Shown here piece by piece: positions 56,301-62,376 of a stretch of DNA of 64,000 nt. Source of the stretch: Liolophura sinensis. Its lineage: Eukaryota; Mollusca; Polyplacophora; Chitonida; Chitonidae. Each line of letters opens with the position of its first letter. Positions within the stretch are counted from its first letter, which is position 1. Location of the stretch: the NCBI RefSeq assembly GCF_032854445.1, contig NC_088300.1:12805191-12869190 (forward strand), given 5' to 3'. The notes below the pieces were generated by a model that was not told the origin of the DNA, did no database searches, and worked only from the letters and a program-made list of their open reading frames with translations. A program made the translations under genes and the position numbers.

Positions 56301-56772
56301 TTTTTGCTGTATCTGATGATCCAAGATCTCTGGTTCAAGTGTTAAAACGTAAATATGTGGTTGATGATGTAATATGATTCAACATCTGATGTAAACTCAT
56401 CGTATACAATCTGAATAATTAATTACCCACATAACAGATGCAAAGTATCCAACTTTCAAATCGTTCATCATTGTACAAGTTTTTTTCATTGATTAATACA
56501 GAATTAGTTCTTCTAAAACTTGATCGCAGGTTGGTCTTTTCCACAAGTTGGAATTCAAAGACTATGGCAATACCCGTTTGCTTGTGGGACAGATTACACA
56601 GGTTAACGAAGTTTTGACAATGTTGAATATAAAATAATAATAACCACAGGAAGTAGATAGACTCACCTATTGAAATCTGTAGCTCCTGAATATCGAATAA
56701 TGGTTCTACCATGCCAAAACAGGTAAGGACAACCGTTAGAAAAGGCTTCCACCTCATCGTCACTGACAACAT
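27701..56772 (-). CDS. Ionotropic glutamate receptor (kainate/AMPA-like or divergent subfamily), 13 exons, complete
   Basis: Predicted ligand-gated cation channel subunit of the plasma membrane. The 13 exons listed below join to 2580 nt, 859 residues, with every intron phase compatible. Residues 1-22 form a signal peptide (R7, K9, then a hydrophobic stretch). Residues 30-420 are the amino-terminal domain. S1 (about 425-535) carries R508 in TADREEVVDF, the family's ligand carboxylate-binding Arg. TM1 is 548-565, the pore loop 590-604, TM3 618-642, S2 645-790 with SGT at 668-670 and D719, and TM4 803-823. C731 and C786 match the conserved S2 disulfide. Sequons include NWT, NLS, NRT, NQT and NIT. 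Oddities: Thr603 at the Q/R/N site, SYSGNLIAS for SYTANLAAF, and Ala503 where many members have Thr in PLT. The length is normal for the family. Subfamily is not settled: the amino-terminal domain aligns by eye with kainate receptors, while the TM3 motif resembles divergent IR-type receptors. A receptor gene is near certain; exact ends of exons 4 and 11 are less so. Confidence 0.93.
28128..28345 (+). mobile_element. SINE with a different head and the family 1 tail, in iGluR intron 12
   Basis: A B-box-like GTGTTTGAATCCAACTC and a body unlike family 1 (AGGAGAGATGTCGTACATTT, then ACAAACGCGGAGTATCCGTG) end in AAGTATTCTTGAGAACGGCG and CACCAATCAAAATC. The tail is shared with family 1 while the rest is not. 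Confidence 0.65.
28623..28876 (-). CDS. iGluR exon 12: S2 lobe
   Basis: 254 nt, phase 0 to phase 2. Acceptor ACTATAG| and donor CA|GTAAGT. It encodes DSNLTVYRKLWEGM, GGYAYMNDKSGMMKWV (D719 at the ligand acid position) and FFPMTYAIGLPNDSPYKDMF. C731 is one half of the conserved S2 disulfide. Confidence 0.95.
29592..29856 (+). mobile_element. SINE family 1, full length, in iGluR intron 11
   Basis: Intact head, body and (AAAT)n tail, flanked by AACAATATTCCG at 29580-29591 and 29857-29868. Antisense to the host gene. Confidence 0.95.
30155..30372 (-). CDS. iGluR exon 11: pore loop end, TM3 and start of S2
   Basis: 218 nt, phase 1 to phase 0, acceptor TTACACAG|. It encodes GVFLPKSQTGRTLLSFWW, then ASYSGNLIASLTVTTDRLPF, then KWGTTSGTYLNVLFE. 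Two donors 15 nt apart keep phase: GAG|GTATTG (used here) and GAG|GTACCA, which ends the exon at 30140 and adds VLESE. The shorter form fits family spacing better. Confidence 0.94.
31023..31356 (-). CDS. iGluR exon 10: S1 end, TM1 and pore loop start
   Basis: 334 nt, phase 0 to phase 1, acceptor TTATTTCAG| and donor G|GTAGGC. It contains RANITIAPLAVTADREEVVD (R508 binds the ligand carboxylate in the family), TM1 (YPVYIGIVVSLPIMTLFVYL) and pore-loop residues WYMYGALLTQG. Thr603 occupies the Q/R/N selectivity position. Confidence 0.96.
31480..31729 (+). mobile_element. SINE family 1, full length, in iGluR intron 9
   Basis: Flanked by TCAAATAAAACA at 31468-31479 and 31730-31741. Head and body are close to the copies at 25862 and 61660, so probably young. 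Antisense to the gene. It sits about 120 bp before the exon 10 acceptor in gene order. Confidence 0.95.
32083..32113 (+). other. G-quadruplex-prone tract in iGluR intron 9
   Basis: Five runs of four or more G within 31 bp (GGGGGATGGGGTGGGGGC GG...). It is on the template strand relative to the receptor gene and lies in what looks like a degenerate repeat. Confidence 0.6.
32882..32972 (-). CDS. iGluR exon 9: S1 lobe
   Basis: 91 nt, phase 2 to phase 0. Acceptor TTTTTTCAG| and donor AGG|GTATGT. It encodes YTLYEPADGDWGVRRNDGHW then TGLVGELQLR, the family's G-x-W-x-G-M-V-x-E-L segment. Confidence 0.93.
33145..33239 (-). CDS. iGluR exon 8: S1 lobe
   Basis: 95 nt, phase 0 to phase 2, acceptor TTTGTAG| and donor AG|GTATGT. 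It encodes WPLFVLKDDNTGEFGGLCMD then LLLELSIKMNF, equivalent to the P-F-V-x-x-K...G-x-C-I-D-L-L segment of S1. Confidence 0.92.
33393..33650. mobile_element. Foldback/MITE-like repeat in iGluR intron 7
   Basis: The arm at 33393-33463 (GGCAAATGGTCACACGTAAC at its inner end) is an imperfect inverted copy of 33590-33648 (GTTACGTGGGACCATTTACC). The same arm recurs at 59555-59625, close over about 70 bp, and more weakly at 12790-12842. It is therefore an interspersed family, possibly a non-autonomous DNA transposon. No target duplication was identified. Confidence 0.5.
34084..34281 (-). CDS. iGluR exon 7: end of amino-terminal domain and linker to S1
   Basis: 198 nt, 66 codons, phase 0 to 0. Acceptor GTTTCAG| and donor CCA|GTAAGG. 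It starts RQDRSHPCVTCPMFEIYTAL, continues ALWKRDGRRFSRVGRYIL and ends NNQTLNIATNP, where the S1 lobe starts. The first ~40 coding bases are themselves one unit of the 52-bp minisatellite filling the adjoining part of intron 6. Confidence 0.88.
34244..35325. repeat. 52-bp minisatellite overlapping exon 7 of the iGluR
   Basis: About 21 units with modal period 52 bp (core TTACACACGGATGACTACGG, CCTGACTCTGAAACATCAAA). The first unit spans the exon 7 acceptor and its first coding bases. The others lie in intron 6. On the minus strand each unit repeats ...GATGTTTCAG|AG..., the acceptor itself. Confidence 0.93.
36813..37171 (-). mobile_element. SINE family 2, full length, in iGluR intron 6
   Basis: Reverse copy: GAGTGAGTGAGTGCTTGGGG at the tail end, and the tRNA-like head ending CTATCGGGGCCGG. 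Flanked by AGGCTGAAAGA (about 36802-36812 and 37172-37182). In sense with the host gene. Confidence 0.92.
37657..37782 (-). CDS. iGluR exon 6: amino-terminal domain
   Basis: 126 nt, exactly 42 codons, phase 0 to 0. Acceptor CTTTCTAG| and donor CAT|GTAAGT. It begins LVRDTIFDVFTVSNLSRTFP and ends TVEALIARIH. It matches the DAV/ALxYDAVHVV helix region of kainate receptors. Two sequons, NLS and NRT. Confidence 0.87.
38420..38605 (-). CDS. iGluR exon 5: amino-terminal domain
   Basis: 186 nt, phase 0 to phase 0, acceptor ATTATAG| and donor GCG|GTGAGT. It encodes AQRFDSIMGGKTALSYMSRW through RIDQKQISA. It corresponds to the segment after the conserved FDC/FCE strand in kainate-type domains. A 24-bp tandem repeat begins about 20 bp upstream of its acceptor. 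Confidence 0.88.
38626..38785. repeat. 24-bp tandem repeat in iGluR intron 4
   Basis: About six to seven units of ACTGTCAGTCATGGCTTTAT ACAA, some shortened. It begins about 20 bp from the exon 5 acceptor. Confidence 0.85.
39549..39775. repeat. About 92-bp tandem repeat in iGluR intron 4
   Basis: Two full copies and part of a third. Each contains GTTATTCGAATA, AATGAATGCGAAG, AACGTCTATACTG and GGATTCGAATAATGAATAT. The TTCGAA-centred palindromes recur in each copy. Confidence 0.85.
40335..40519 (-). CDS. iGluR exon 4: amino-terminal domain
   Basis: Acceptor TTCACAG|, phase 1 start, encodes HHINHILSLTMKRKLKVSQL through KVDFLVFCEIDCAIQV. The 3' end is ambiguous. A GT donor (GTT|GTAAAA) gives the end used here. 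A GC donor (GAG|GCGAGT) would end the exon at 40326 and add three residues, VKE. Both keep phase 0. Confidence 0.82.
41344..41691 (-). CDS. iGluR exon 3: amino-terminal domain
   Basis: Acceptor GTTTCAG| and donor G|GTAAGT, 348 nt, phase 1 to phase 1, largest coding exon. It ends LDWEQFVLITDRNT, matching the W-K-x-V-x-V-V-Y-D-D segment of the family. A Ser-rich stretch lies in the middle (GPSSQTSSLLTGASSLSSD), apparently an expanded loop. Confidence 0.88.
41840..42180. repeat. 42-bp minisatellite in iGluR intron 2
   Basis: About eight units containing CGTTACACTCCTACATGGAA then ACATAAGATATATGTACATG. It makes up most of the 517-bp intron and leads into TA and GA runs at 41803-41835. The period is a multiple of three, so both strands stay open. 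Confidence 0.92.
42209..42352 (-). CDS. iGluR exon 2: start of amino-terminal domain
   Basis: Acceptor TGCAG| and donor T|GTAAGT frame a 144-nt exon in phase 1 to phase 1. It reads through VTSKSDDGREVYSYTQTF and ends DPFVSIRR. This aligns by eye with the first helix and second strand of kainate receptor amino-terminal domains. It carries a sequon, NWT. Confidence 0.8.
42583..42846 (-). mobile_element. SINE family 1, full length, in iGluR intron 1
   Basis: Flanked by a 14-bp duplication CTAATCCCGTTCAT (42569-42582, 42847-42860). In sense with the gene, about 230 bp upstream of exon 2. Confidence 0.95.
43300..43340 (+). mobile_element. SINE family 1, tail fragment
   Basis: TTTAAGAACGGCGTGAGAAA then CCAATCAAATAAATAAAC: only the last module is left. 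Confidence 0.5.
45541..45695 (+). mobile_element. SINE family 1, 5'-truncated, in iGluR intron 1
   Basis: Starts in the body (GGGAAGGTCTGACAGCAACC) and runs to the tail GTACGGCGTAATACACC plus (AAAT)n. The head is missing. Confidence 0.8.
46109..46857 (-). repeat. 3' LTR of the Gmr1-like element, complete
   Basis: 749 bp with terminal TGTTA...TAACA inverted repeats. It matches the 5' LTR fragment over 46359-46857 and the solo LTR over its whole length. On the minus strand a TATA-like TGTATAAG lies at 46670-46680. A short internal duplication (ATACAAATACTAAAGTACTT twice, about 46253-46321) occurs in its R/U5 half. Confidence 0.93.
46858..46879 (-). promoter_or_regulatory. Polypurine tract of the retrotransposon
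   Basis: Immediately internal to the 3' LTR the minus strand reads GAGGGGTGGGTG after a T-rich run. This is the expected place and composition for plus-strand priming. Confidence 0.6.
46987..47345 (-). pseudogene. pol: RNase H remnant with C-terminal stop
   Basis: After the reverse transcriptase deletion the sequence resumes, in a different frame, at GAVLLQEDN. It continues DHPVCFFSRKLNKFQRNYSP, VEKECLS, NTDHNPLVFL and KGKDNVIADCLSRV, then a stop. This is the RNase H/tether of gypsy-type pol. The first catalytic Asp has gone with the deletion. The palm and its YIDD-type motif are entirely missing. Confidence 0.9.
47346..49266 (-). pseudogene. pol: protease end, integrase and start of reverse transcriptase
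   Basis: One long open frame. After protease-like sequence (LVLGNDLAGDKV) come an HHCC zinc-binding module near 48510-48640 (H-x-H...FCKSCHTC), then the integrase core. Its D-D-E residues sit in LIDCVGPLPK (about 48408-48425), HSDQGSNF (about 48237-48255) and SQGAIERFHQ (about 48130-48150). A GPY/F module, RYFGPYVV, lies near 47707-47730. The frame then enters the leading edge of reverse transcriptase (FPDVPSRTDV) and is cut at about 47335-47350. The integrase residues look intact even though the element is dead. Confidence 0.92.
49281..49645 (+). mobile_element. SINE family 2, full length, nested in the retrotransposon
   Basis: The head CCCGGATAGCACAGTTGGTA (A box) and GGTCGAGTCACACC (B-box region) lead to the tail TACGACGTTAAACCCCAAGC plus (CACT)n. 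A 14-bp duplication CTCTAATTAATACA (49267-49280, 49646-49659) proves insertion into retrotransposon pol. It is therefore younger than the retrotransposon. Confidence 0.96.
49660..50246 (-). pseudogene. gag nucleocapsid knuckle and start of protease (inactivated)
   Basis: A CCHC zinc knuckle, CNFCRKPGHVISNC, is followed by a linker and the protease active-site segment. The catalytic triad reads YTGAS instead of DTGAS (Tyr codon at 49731-49733). A stop (minus-strand TAA, 49710-49712) follows three codons later. Protease sequence resumes after the stop and is then split by the SINE at 49281-49645. Both changes should abolish processing by this copy. Confidence 0.88.
50261..51150 (-). pseudogene. 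gag, matrix/capsid part (5'-truncated and frameshifted)
   Basis: The open frame has lost its natural start through the 5' deletion and is entered from LTR sequence. The N-terminal part is a basic SAP/SCAN-like helix region (YALSKYLNLNIKRSLRKKDM). A charged coiled coil follows, built of a 9-residue repeat (ENERLFKEK, about four copies). Then comes a retrotransposon capsid-like domain (VPQFRETDVDKYFLQFEKIA to YRQKFRNFEKRDQTYIEFAR). A one-base shift around 50297-50312 moves the reading frame just before the nucleocapsid segment. Confidence 0.85.
51157..51656 (-). repeat. 5' LTR of the Gmr1-like element, missing its R/U5 end
   Basis: About 500 bp match the outer part of the 3' LTR, including a TATA box (GGCTATATAA on the minus strand, 51471-51480). 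The inner ~250 bp, the primer-binding site and the gag start are absent. The break lies in an ATATAT stretch near 51157, where LTR sequence runs straight into gag coding sequence. Confidence 0.9.
51800..52100. repeat. Degenerate ~21-bp tandem repeat in iGluR intron 1
   Basis: AATTCACACGAGTATGATGC-type units, clearest at 51975-52095. Weaker relatives appear at 53041-53145 (CAGTATACTGGAGATTTACA). Confidence 0.7.
53268..53316. repeat. (ATTT)n microsatellite
   Basis: About twelve ATTT units next to a SINE tail remnant. Confidence 0.95.
53270..53355 (-). mobile_element. SINE family 1, tail fragment with expanded ATTT run
   Basis: An (ATTT)n tract (53270-53316) leads into TTTCACTTATACGACGGCGG. 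The microsatellite probably grew from the SINE tail. Confidence 0.6.
54812..54868 (+). mobile_element. SINE family 3 tail fragment
   Basis: CACGATATGGCTGAAATATT then GCCGATGTGGCGCTAAACCG, ending in a CATTATTC-like simple repeat. Confidence 0.55.
56667..56772 (-). CDS. iGluR exon 1: start codon and signal peptide
   Basis: Encodes residues 1-35 plus one base (phase 1), beginning MLSVTMRWKPFL and ending LQISI. The donor is G|GTGAGT, read on the minus strand at 56661-56666. A second in-frame ATG at residue 6 could also serve. Upstream ATGs on the minus strand are followed quickly by stops, so the first in-frame ATG was chosen. Joining to exon 2 gives LQISIGIVTSKSDDG, which fits the first beta strand of an iGluR amino-terminal domain. 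The join spans a 14.3-kb intron, so it is the least directly constrained one. Confidence 0.75.
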
Positions 56773-56834
56773 CCCGCTCAAATATGTTCCATGCTTTTAG
56801 GAATCCATCTTTTAAAGGTTTGCATCTAGTCCAT

Positions 56835-56880
56835 AATGCATATATAGAGTATGAAGAGAACTGGAACTGCCTGACGTAAT
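56835..56880 (-). promoter_or_regulatory. Candidate core promoter of the iGluR gene
   Basis: On the minus strand a TATATA stretch (56841-56846) lies about 70 bp before the exon 1 ATG. A CRE-like TTACGTCA sits about 30 bp further upstream (56872-56879). The spacing would put a start site near 56815. Such motifs are common by chance in AT-rich DNA, so this is suggestive only. Confidence 0.25.
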
Positions 56881-57693
56881 CCTGCTATTTTTCCGCCATT
56901 AACAAATAATAACGAATAAAAGTGAGCTGGAAGCATACTTTGTGATCATACCTCTCCTTGAAAAAGGATTCCTGAGGATCTTTGATTTTCTTTCCGTATT
57001 CAGCAGAAATAAATAATGCATTCGATAAATAGTGCCATTAACGTAGGAGCATGCAACACAACCGAAAAAAGTGAAGACATATATCTAAGTCATTCAGGCA
57101 ATTGAGATCCACCTCATCAACCATGATAAATCCATCTGTCAGAAAAGCATGTCGATCATCCTATCGGGATATTGAAAGTCGTGCTGCATAAAATACGTGT
57201 GTTTATCCGACCTGATAGACAAGGACGTCGGGTGTTCAGGTATAAAGCCTGGGTTACGTGTACCACACAGTCCGGCTCAACCCATACTGCCGGCGATTCC
57301 ATTGGTTGCTGTTATTGATTTTAGCGAAATCTCATTGTGAGATTACCGCTGTTTTTCATTTCATTGCTCTAACGACTCCTGTCCCAAAGATATGGCACGA
57401 TGTTATTTGTAGCTGAATATTAAAAGAGCTAAATGGAAACAAAAACGGATCGCTCGGAAAATATATCATTTATGTGTATTGCGTGATATGTATAGTATCT
57501 TTCAATACGGATTAATCATCTCAAGAAACCGATTTATACTTATTCGTCGTTACTTAAGTTAATTTATGTCGTGTAGCGCAAAAGAGATACACATATGTTA
57601 TGCACAAACTATTAGTACTATGAAGTAGTACAATAGAAGTCACAGCGACAGAGATCGCTACAGCAAGACCTGCTTTATACACTAGCACGTTAG

Positions 57694-58435
57694 CGTTATG
57701 TGCACAACTGCCGTCAGATTCTAAATTTAGCTTGCTACTGTTTACATATGCTGATTTCAGGGCCTGCTGTCTGCCTCTACCTTAGAATGTTGCAGAATAC
57801 CCTCAGTTCGGGGCCTATTTGTTTACAACAAGTGTTCAGGAGTTTTCTTATTCTAGTAAATTCCACCAGTCTATATAAGACCTATGAAACCAGGTCAAGG
57901 GGAGAAATGAGAATTATTGAGACTTTTGGATGCTTTTGCTGTGTATTACTTTAGTAGGCCTTTTGTGCTGAATTTTGGTGTCTTTATAGCCTCTGGCTTT
58001 GTTATATCATATCTCCACCGAGTACTTGTTCAGTCTGAACTTGTATATTTAAATTGCGCTCTTGTGTACACATTGCTTATTAGTACACGGACCCTGTCTG
58101 TGGAATTTTGTGTATATTTCGTCATACACTCAGTTATACTGTGGATTTTTTCTCTTATTTGTGCATTTATGCCTGTATGGTTTTCCGCATTGTGGAATAT
58201 ATGCGTCCGTTTGGACTTGACACCGTTGTACATGTAACTACTTTAGTATTTGTATATATACTGCTATCCTTTCTTACCTTAGTATTTGTAAAAGTCTTGC
58301 TATCTGTTCTTGTTAAACCTAATAAATTGTTGTAAAATAAAAATTGCTGGTTTTGGTTACTTTTTTATGCGGCTAAACTGTCGTGTATTTCGAACAAGCC
58401 ATCTCTTTATAATACAAACAGTTTGGGTCGTAACA
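57694..58435 (+). mobile_element. Solo LTR of the same Gmr1-like family
   Basis: 742 bp matching the 46109-46857 LTR in reverse orientation, flanked by a perfect 4-bp duplication TTAG (57690-57693 and 58436-58439). It keeps a TATATAA box (57872-57878) and AATAAA signals (58321, 58336). The first base is C rather than T. No internal sequence remains, the usual result of LTR-LTR recombination. It lies about 0.9 kb upstream of the receptor's first codon and points away from it. Confidence 0.92.
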
Positions 58436-59554
58436 TTAGAAAGCGAGTGACAACGAAGACTCGGATACATTGTCATGGTTGATAAGTGCATTTTTGTTGA
58501 TTTTAATTGGACTGTTTTGTATATAAATCCAAATAAAGATGACTCACGTTTGTATAGGGGAAATATTCGTGATAACGGATTGAAATCACACGCAAATAAA
58601 TATATATCACGAGACGATGATAGAGGTGTGCCGGTATTTATCTTCAGACACTGCCCCCACCCGCCCTCACTCGCCCTGTGCCCTCCTGTATCCACCATGG
58701 TCTGTGACAAGCAGCCGCTAATTGCTCACGGCCCCCGGCACGGATTTTAACAACACCTATATTACTGCTTTTACCTGGTGAAAGGTTTGAATACAGGCTA
58801 ATTCCGGTTTCGGGTAATTTCACCATCGACAGAATGGTAAAGCTTGTGATAGACATATTATAGCCTGACTTGAGTTAACCAGAATTGATTGATAAGTTGC
58901 GTTGATCAATGGAAATGCCGGGTAGAACTGCCTTAGTGCAGCGTGTCGCGAGCTCACAGGAAATTCGCCAACTCTTGATATGACAATGGATAAAACAGCG
59001 TGCCGCCTGCATAACCTAACTTCATTGCACCAATTCAGAGCTTTAGAGAGGAAAGCCACCACACATTGTACTCTGAACACAGCCAATAAATACGACTCTA
59101 TCCCCGGACTACAATAATAAGGGTCTCCTAATTCTAAAGACACACGTGGGCATGTATCAGCGTATTAAATTTGTTATCTACCGTATTCAGTATTCAAAAT
59201 TCCAGTTGGATTCCCTACAAATGGCACGACGGAATAATTTACGGCCTGTATGAATTACGTGAATTTCTTAAAGATATATGATAAGGAACGGAGAGAATAT
59301 TGAAACGACCAAAACGTTTAATAATTCAAAATTTTATTTTAACATATAAAAAGTTCCATTTCAATTAACTTTTGGAATGCTGTTTGGAATTTCCAGAAGT
59401 TTGGAACTACCTGTAACGTTGCTTCACAAACACTTCAGCGTATAGCTATCGTATTAACTTGCCTATTGGTAATTTCGAGAAAACTCAATTTGTGCCAAAG
59501 ATATCTTTTCTGTGGTTAAGTTCGGTGACAAGAGACTGTATTTCATCGGTTACG

Positions 59555-59625
59555 TGAGACCATTTGCCAACTATCACATTGTCGTCGCTGCTCTGGATTT
59601 ACTTTCTATGCTGTACGTCTTTCAT
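59555..59625 (+). repeat. Copy of the foldback-repeat arm
   Basis: GTTACGTGAGACCATTTGCC and CTATGCTGTACGTC match the inverse of 33393-33463 nearly throughout. The partner arm is not evident here. Confidence 0.55.
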
Positions 59626-60425
59626 AGTATTGTGTTTTTCCACATGTTTTCTCAGTGTAAACTATGTTTTGTTACGCATTTCACTGATTGGTATTTTGTG
59701 CCGTGCTATAGAATATTCCACTTTCAAAAGGAGGTGGAGTTAAAGAGTGGAACACGGTGAAAGCATCGTCCTTTTCAGGTACATTCGAAAATCCTGACTC
59801 AACATGGCAGCCGAACCAGCGGGGTTAGCTTCGAGAACGCGGCCTTAGTGCTCAAGGTTGTTTCAGTTTTATGTATTCATTCGATTGTTTTACGCTGCGA
59901 TACAGAAATGATTTACATTTGTGACGGCAGCCAAGATAACTGACTCAGAATACTGGGCAGGTCAAAAGAAAAAATGTCTGACCTTGTGAAATATGTAACA
60001 AGCCTTCGTAACCGATCCACTGAGGCCTAGTTTTGATGTCTATCCTCAAACTTGAAGGGTTAACAGGGAATCTTTCCCGCCTAAGGTATCTTAAACATAA
60101 GCTATGTAGTCTAATATTCACTCCTGCGTTTGTGATTAATACGCATTGCTCTATTCATTGCAACGGAACAATGATCCCTTCAACTTACGCCCGAATCGCT
60201 GATGAGTGGTAAAAATGTGCCTCACAACCAGAACTAATGTTGCCCCAGCATCATTGTAGATGACTTCACACCCACTGCCTGCTTTTGCCCGGCATGGTAA
60301 AACCCCAGACTGTGACAGAAAAAGGTTTTTCTGACAGATTAAGAATCTAAACAACTGGTTTACAGGGCTCCAGTTTTCACAAACCATTGACCTGAAATAA
60401 GTCCTCTTGTGGGATGGAATACTTA

Positions 60426-60500
60426 TTCATTTTATTTTATTTGATTGGTGTTTTACAGCGTACCCAATAATATTTCGCTTATACATCGGTGGGTGGCGTG
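60426..60500 (-). mobile_element. SINE family 1, tail fragment
   Basis: TTTGATTGGTGTTTTACAGC followed by AATATTTCGCTTATACATCG, then the match stops. Confidence 0.65.
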
Positions 60501-61659
60501 GAATACTCATCAGATATACAAAATACGAATCAAACGTGAAAACACGTGGGCGCCAGTGATCTCAGAAATCAATTTTGTTTATAAAACAGAACTGTTTGTA
60601 GTTTCATGGATTGCGTTCGTTCAGTTTCTCGGCTTTTTCTCCTTTTCTTCACAATCGCCCCTTGCTTTGTGACAACTTGATGTCTTAGCGAATTTATATG
60701 AAGGTTATTTATCTTAAGACTGACCTCTAATAGTACTACTGAATACATTTATTAGACAAGCATCACATCCGTATTTAGAACATTATCATGCAACGTCGAA
60801 AAAGATCAAAAATAGTTTCTAATACCCTTTTAACCGGAAAAAAAAACGAGACCATATTTGCAAATAACCTTTGATCCCCTTTCAGCTGATTTTGGCATCA
60901 TTTTTTTTTTTGTTTTCTTCCACTTTACTATCACAGCACGGCTCGGGCACGGTGGATATCTACACCTAAGCGGAAAAAAATCTGCTACCAGAAGAACATG
61001 TACATCAGAGTAGTCAGACAGCCTTACATCAGGCATCACAAATAATCCCATTTAATGATCATTATTGGCATCCTCCCTATGTCAACTCTCTCACCTTTAA
61101 GCTAGTTGCTGCTCTCATCACCGATGTGTTTTTCTAACTTATCGAAATATTATGGGTTTTAACTAAGTTCTTTTAGCTAGTCTTTAACGGGTTGGTGTAT
61201 TTTAGGTATGTCTTACATGCTGTCCTGGGTGGTATTAAAACATATAATTGGAGCACATTGGTTCACTTTTGTCACTGTCTGGTTCCCTTGATGTTCGCAT
61301 TAGTGGAGTGTCCAGGAGGGTTTGTATGTTTTCATTATGAGGGGACAGGCGTTTAGCTGGTTGATAATGTTTTTTCCTCATTTGTCTATCCTCAGCTTGT
61401 GTGGTAGGGCTTGGGTGACTGCCCCAAGTGGATACCGCCCCCCGTCCCTTTGCTTGGGGACTACCTTAAAGGGCAGTGGGCTTACCTGTGGTTGAGGTTG
61501 GATTTGGGATTGACTACTCGAGAGTGTCCCCTCGAGACACATTTCTTCCCCTGTTCTCCACCCTACATGCATGTGGATAATTTTTTTTCTCTTGTTTTTG
61601 TGGGTGGCTTTATGCAGGCCCGTTACAGTTATATCGTTTATGGTGCTTTTCATTGGATT

Positions 61660-61920
61660 GGGGCCTCCGTGGCTCAGTTGGCTAGCGCGCGAGCGCAGCG
61701 TAATGATGTAGGAGTCTCTCACCAATGCAGTCGCTGTGAGTTCAAGTCCAGCTCATGCTAGCTTCCTCTCCGGCCGTACGTGGAAAGGTCTGTCAGCAAC
61801 CTGTGGATGGTCGTGGGTTTCCCCGGGCTGTGCCCGGTTTCCACCTACCATAATGCTGGCCTCCGTCGTATAAGTGGACTATTCTTGAGTACGGCGTAAA
61901 ACACCAATCAAACAAGTTTT
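61660..61920 (+). mobile_element. SINE family 1, full length
   Basis: Flanked by ATTGGATT (61652-61659, 61921-61928). Head GGGGCCTCCGTGGCTCAGTT and tail ACGGCGTAAAACACCAATC are both present. Confidence 0.93.
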
Positions 61921-62307
61921 ATTGGATTTGTTTTTGGGTTTATGAGTACAATTTTCTCTCTCCTTTGAGGGGGTTATGTTTAACACGAGTTCACCACGTT
62001 CGATTTAATATATCTGTGATCGCCTGTTTATCTGTCATCTCCAATCCATGTCGCATTAAATGTTTATAGATCTCGTAACCTAATGGTGTTTGATTGTTTT
62101 GTTTTGTAGTTTTTCATTTGGAATGTTCTCATCACATCGAAAAGCATTCCGCTCGGTGAAATTAGCACAAGATTCTAACACAACAGTCAACATCATGCTC
62201 ACAGCTGCGAGCTGCATTCTGGCGAATATGATGTTGAATGTTTTGTTTGAGTCTAGTGCTTACTTCATCGAACTAAATCATTCACTGATTCCTGACTCCA
62301 ATATGTT

Positions 62308-62376
62308 CTCGCCACGGTAAGGCTGAAATATTGCCGACGTGGAGTTAATTCATTCATTCATTCATTCATTCATTCT
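62308..62376 (+). mobile_element. SINE family 3 tail fragment with (ATTC)n
   Basis: AAGGCTGAAATATTGCCGAC then GTGGAGTTAATTC, running into six ATTC repeats. Confidence 0.6.

Larger units (their letters stand above)
51661..56666. other. iGluR intron 1, part between the retrotransposon and exon 1
   Basis: Contains degenerate tandem repeats, the (ATTT)n tract and a family 3 SINE tail. A 143-codon minus-strand frame at 53706-54137 has no ATG at its start, no domain and no splice signals in keeping with the receptor. Confidence 0.5.

Noticed and set aside
61378-61761. Frames of about 115 codons on both strands
   Set aside because: The plus-strand frame runs into a SINE head, the opposite strand is equally open, and there is no domain or splice context.
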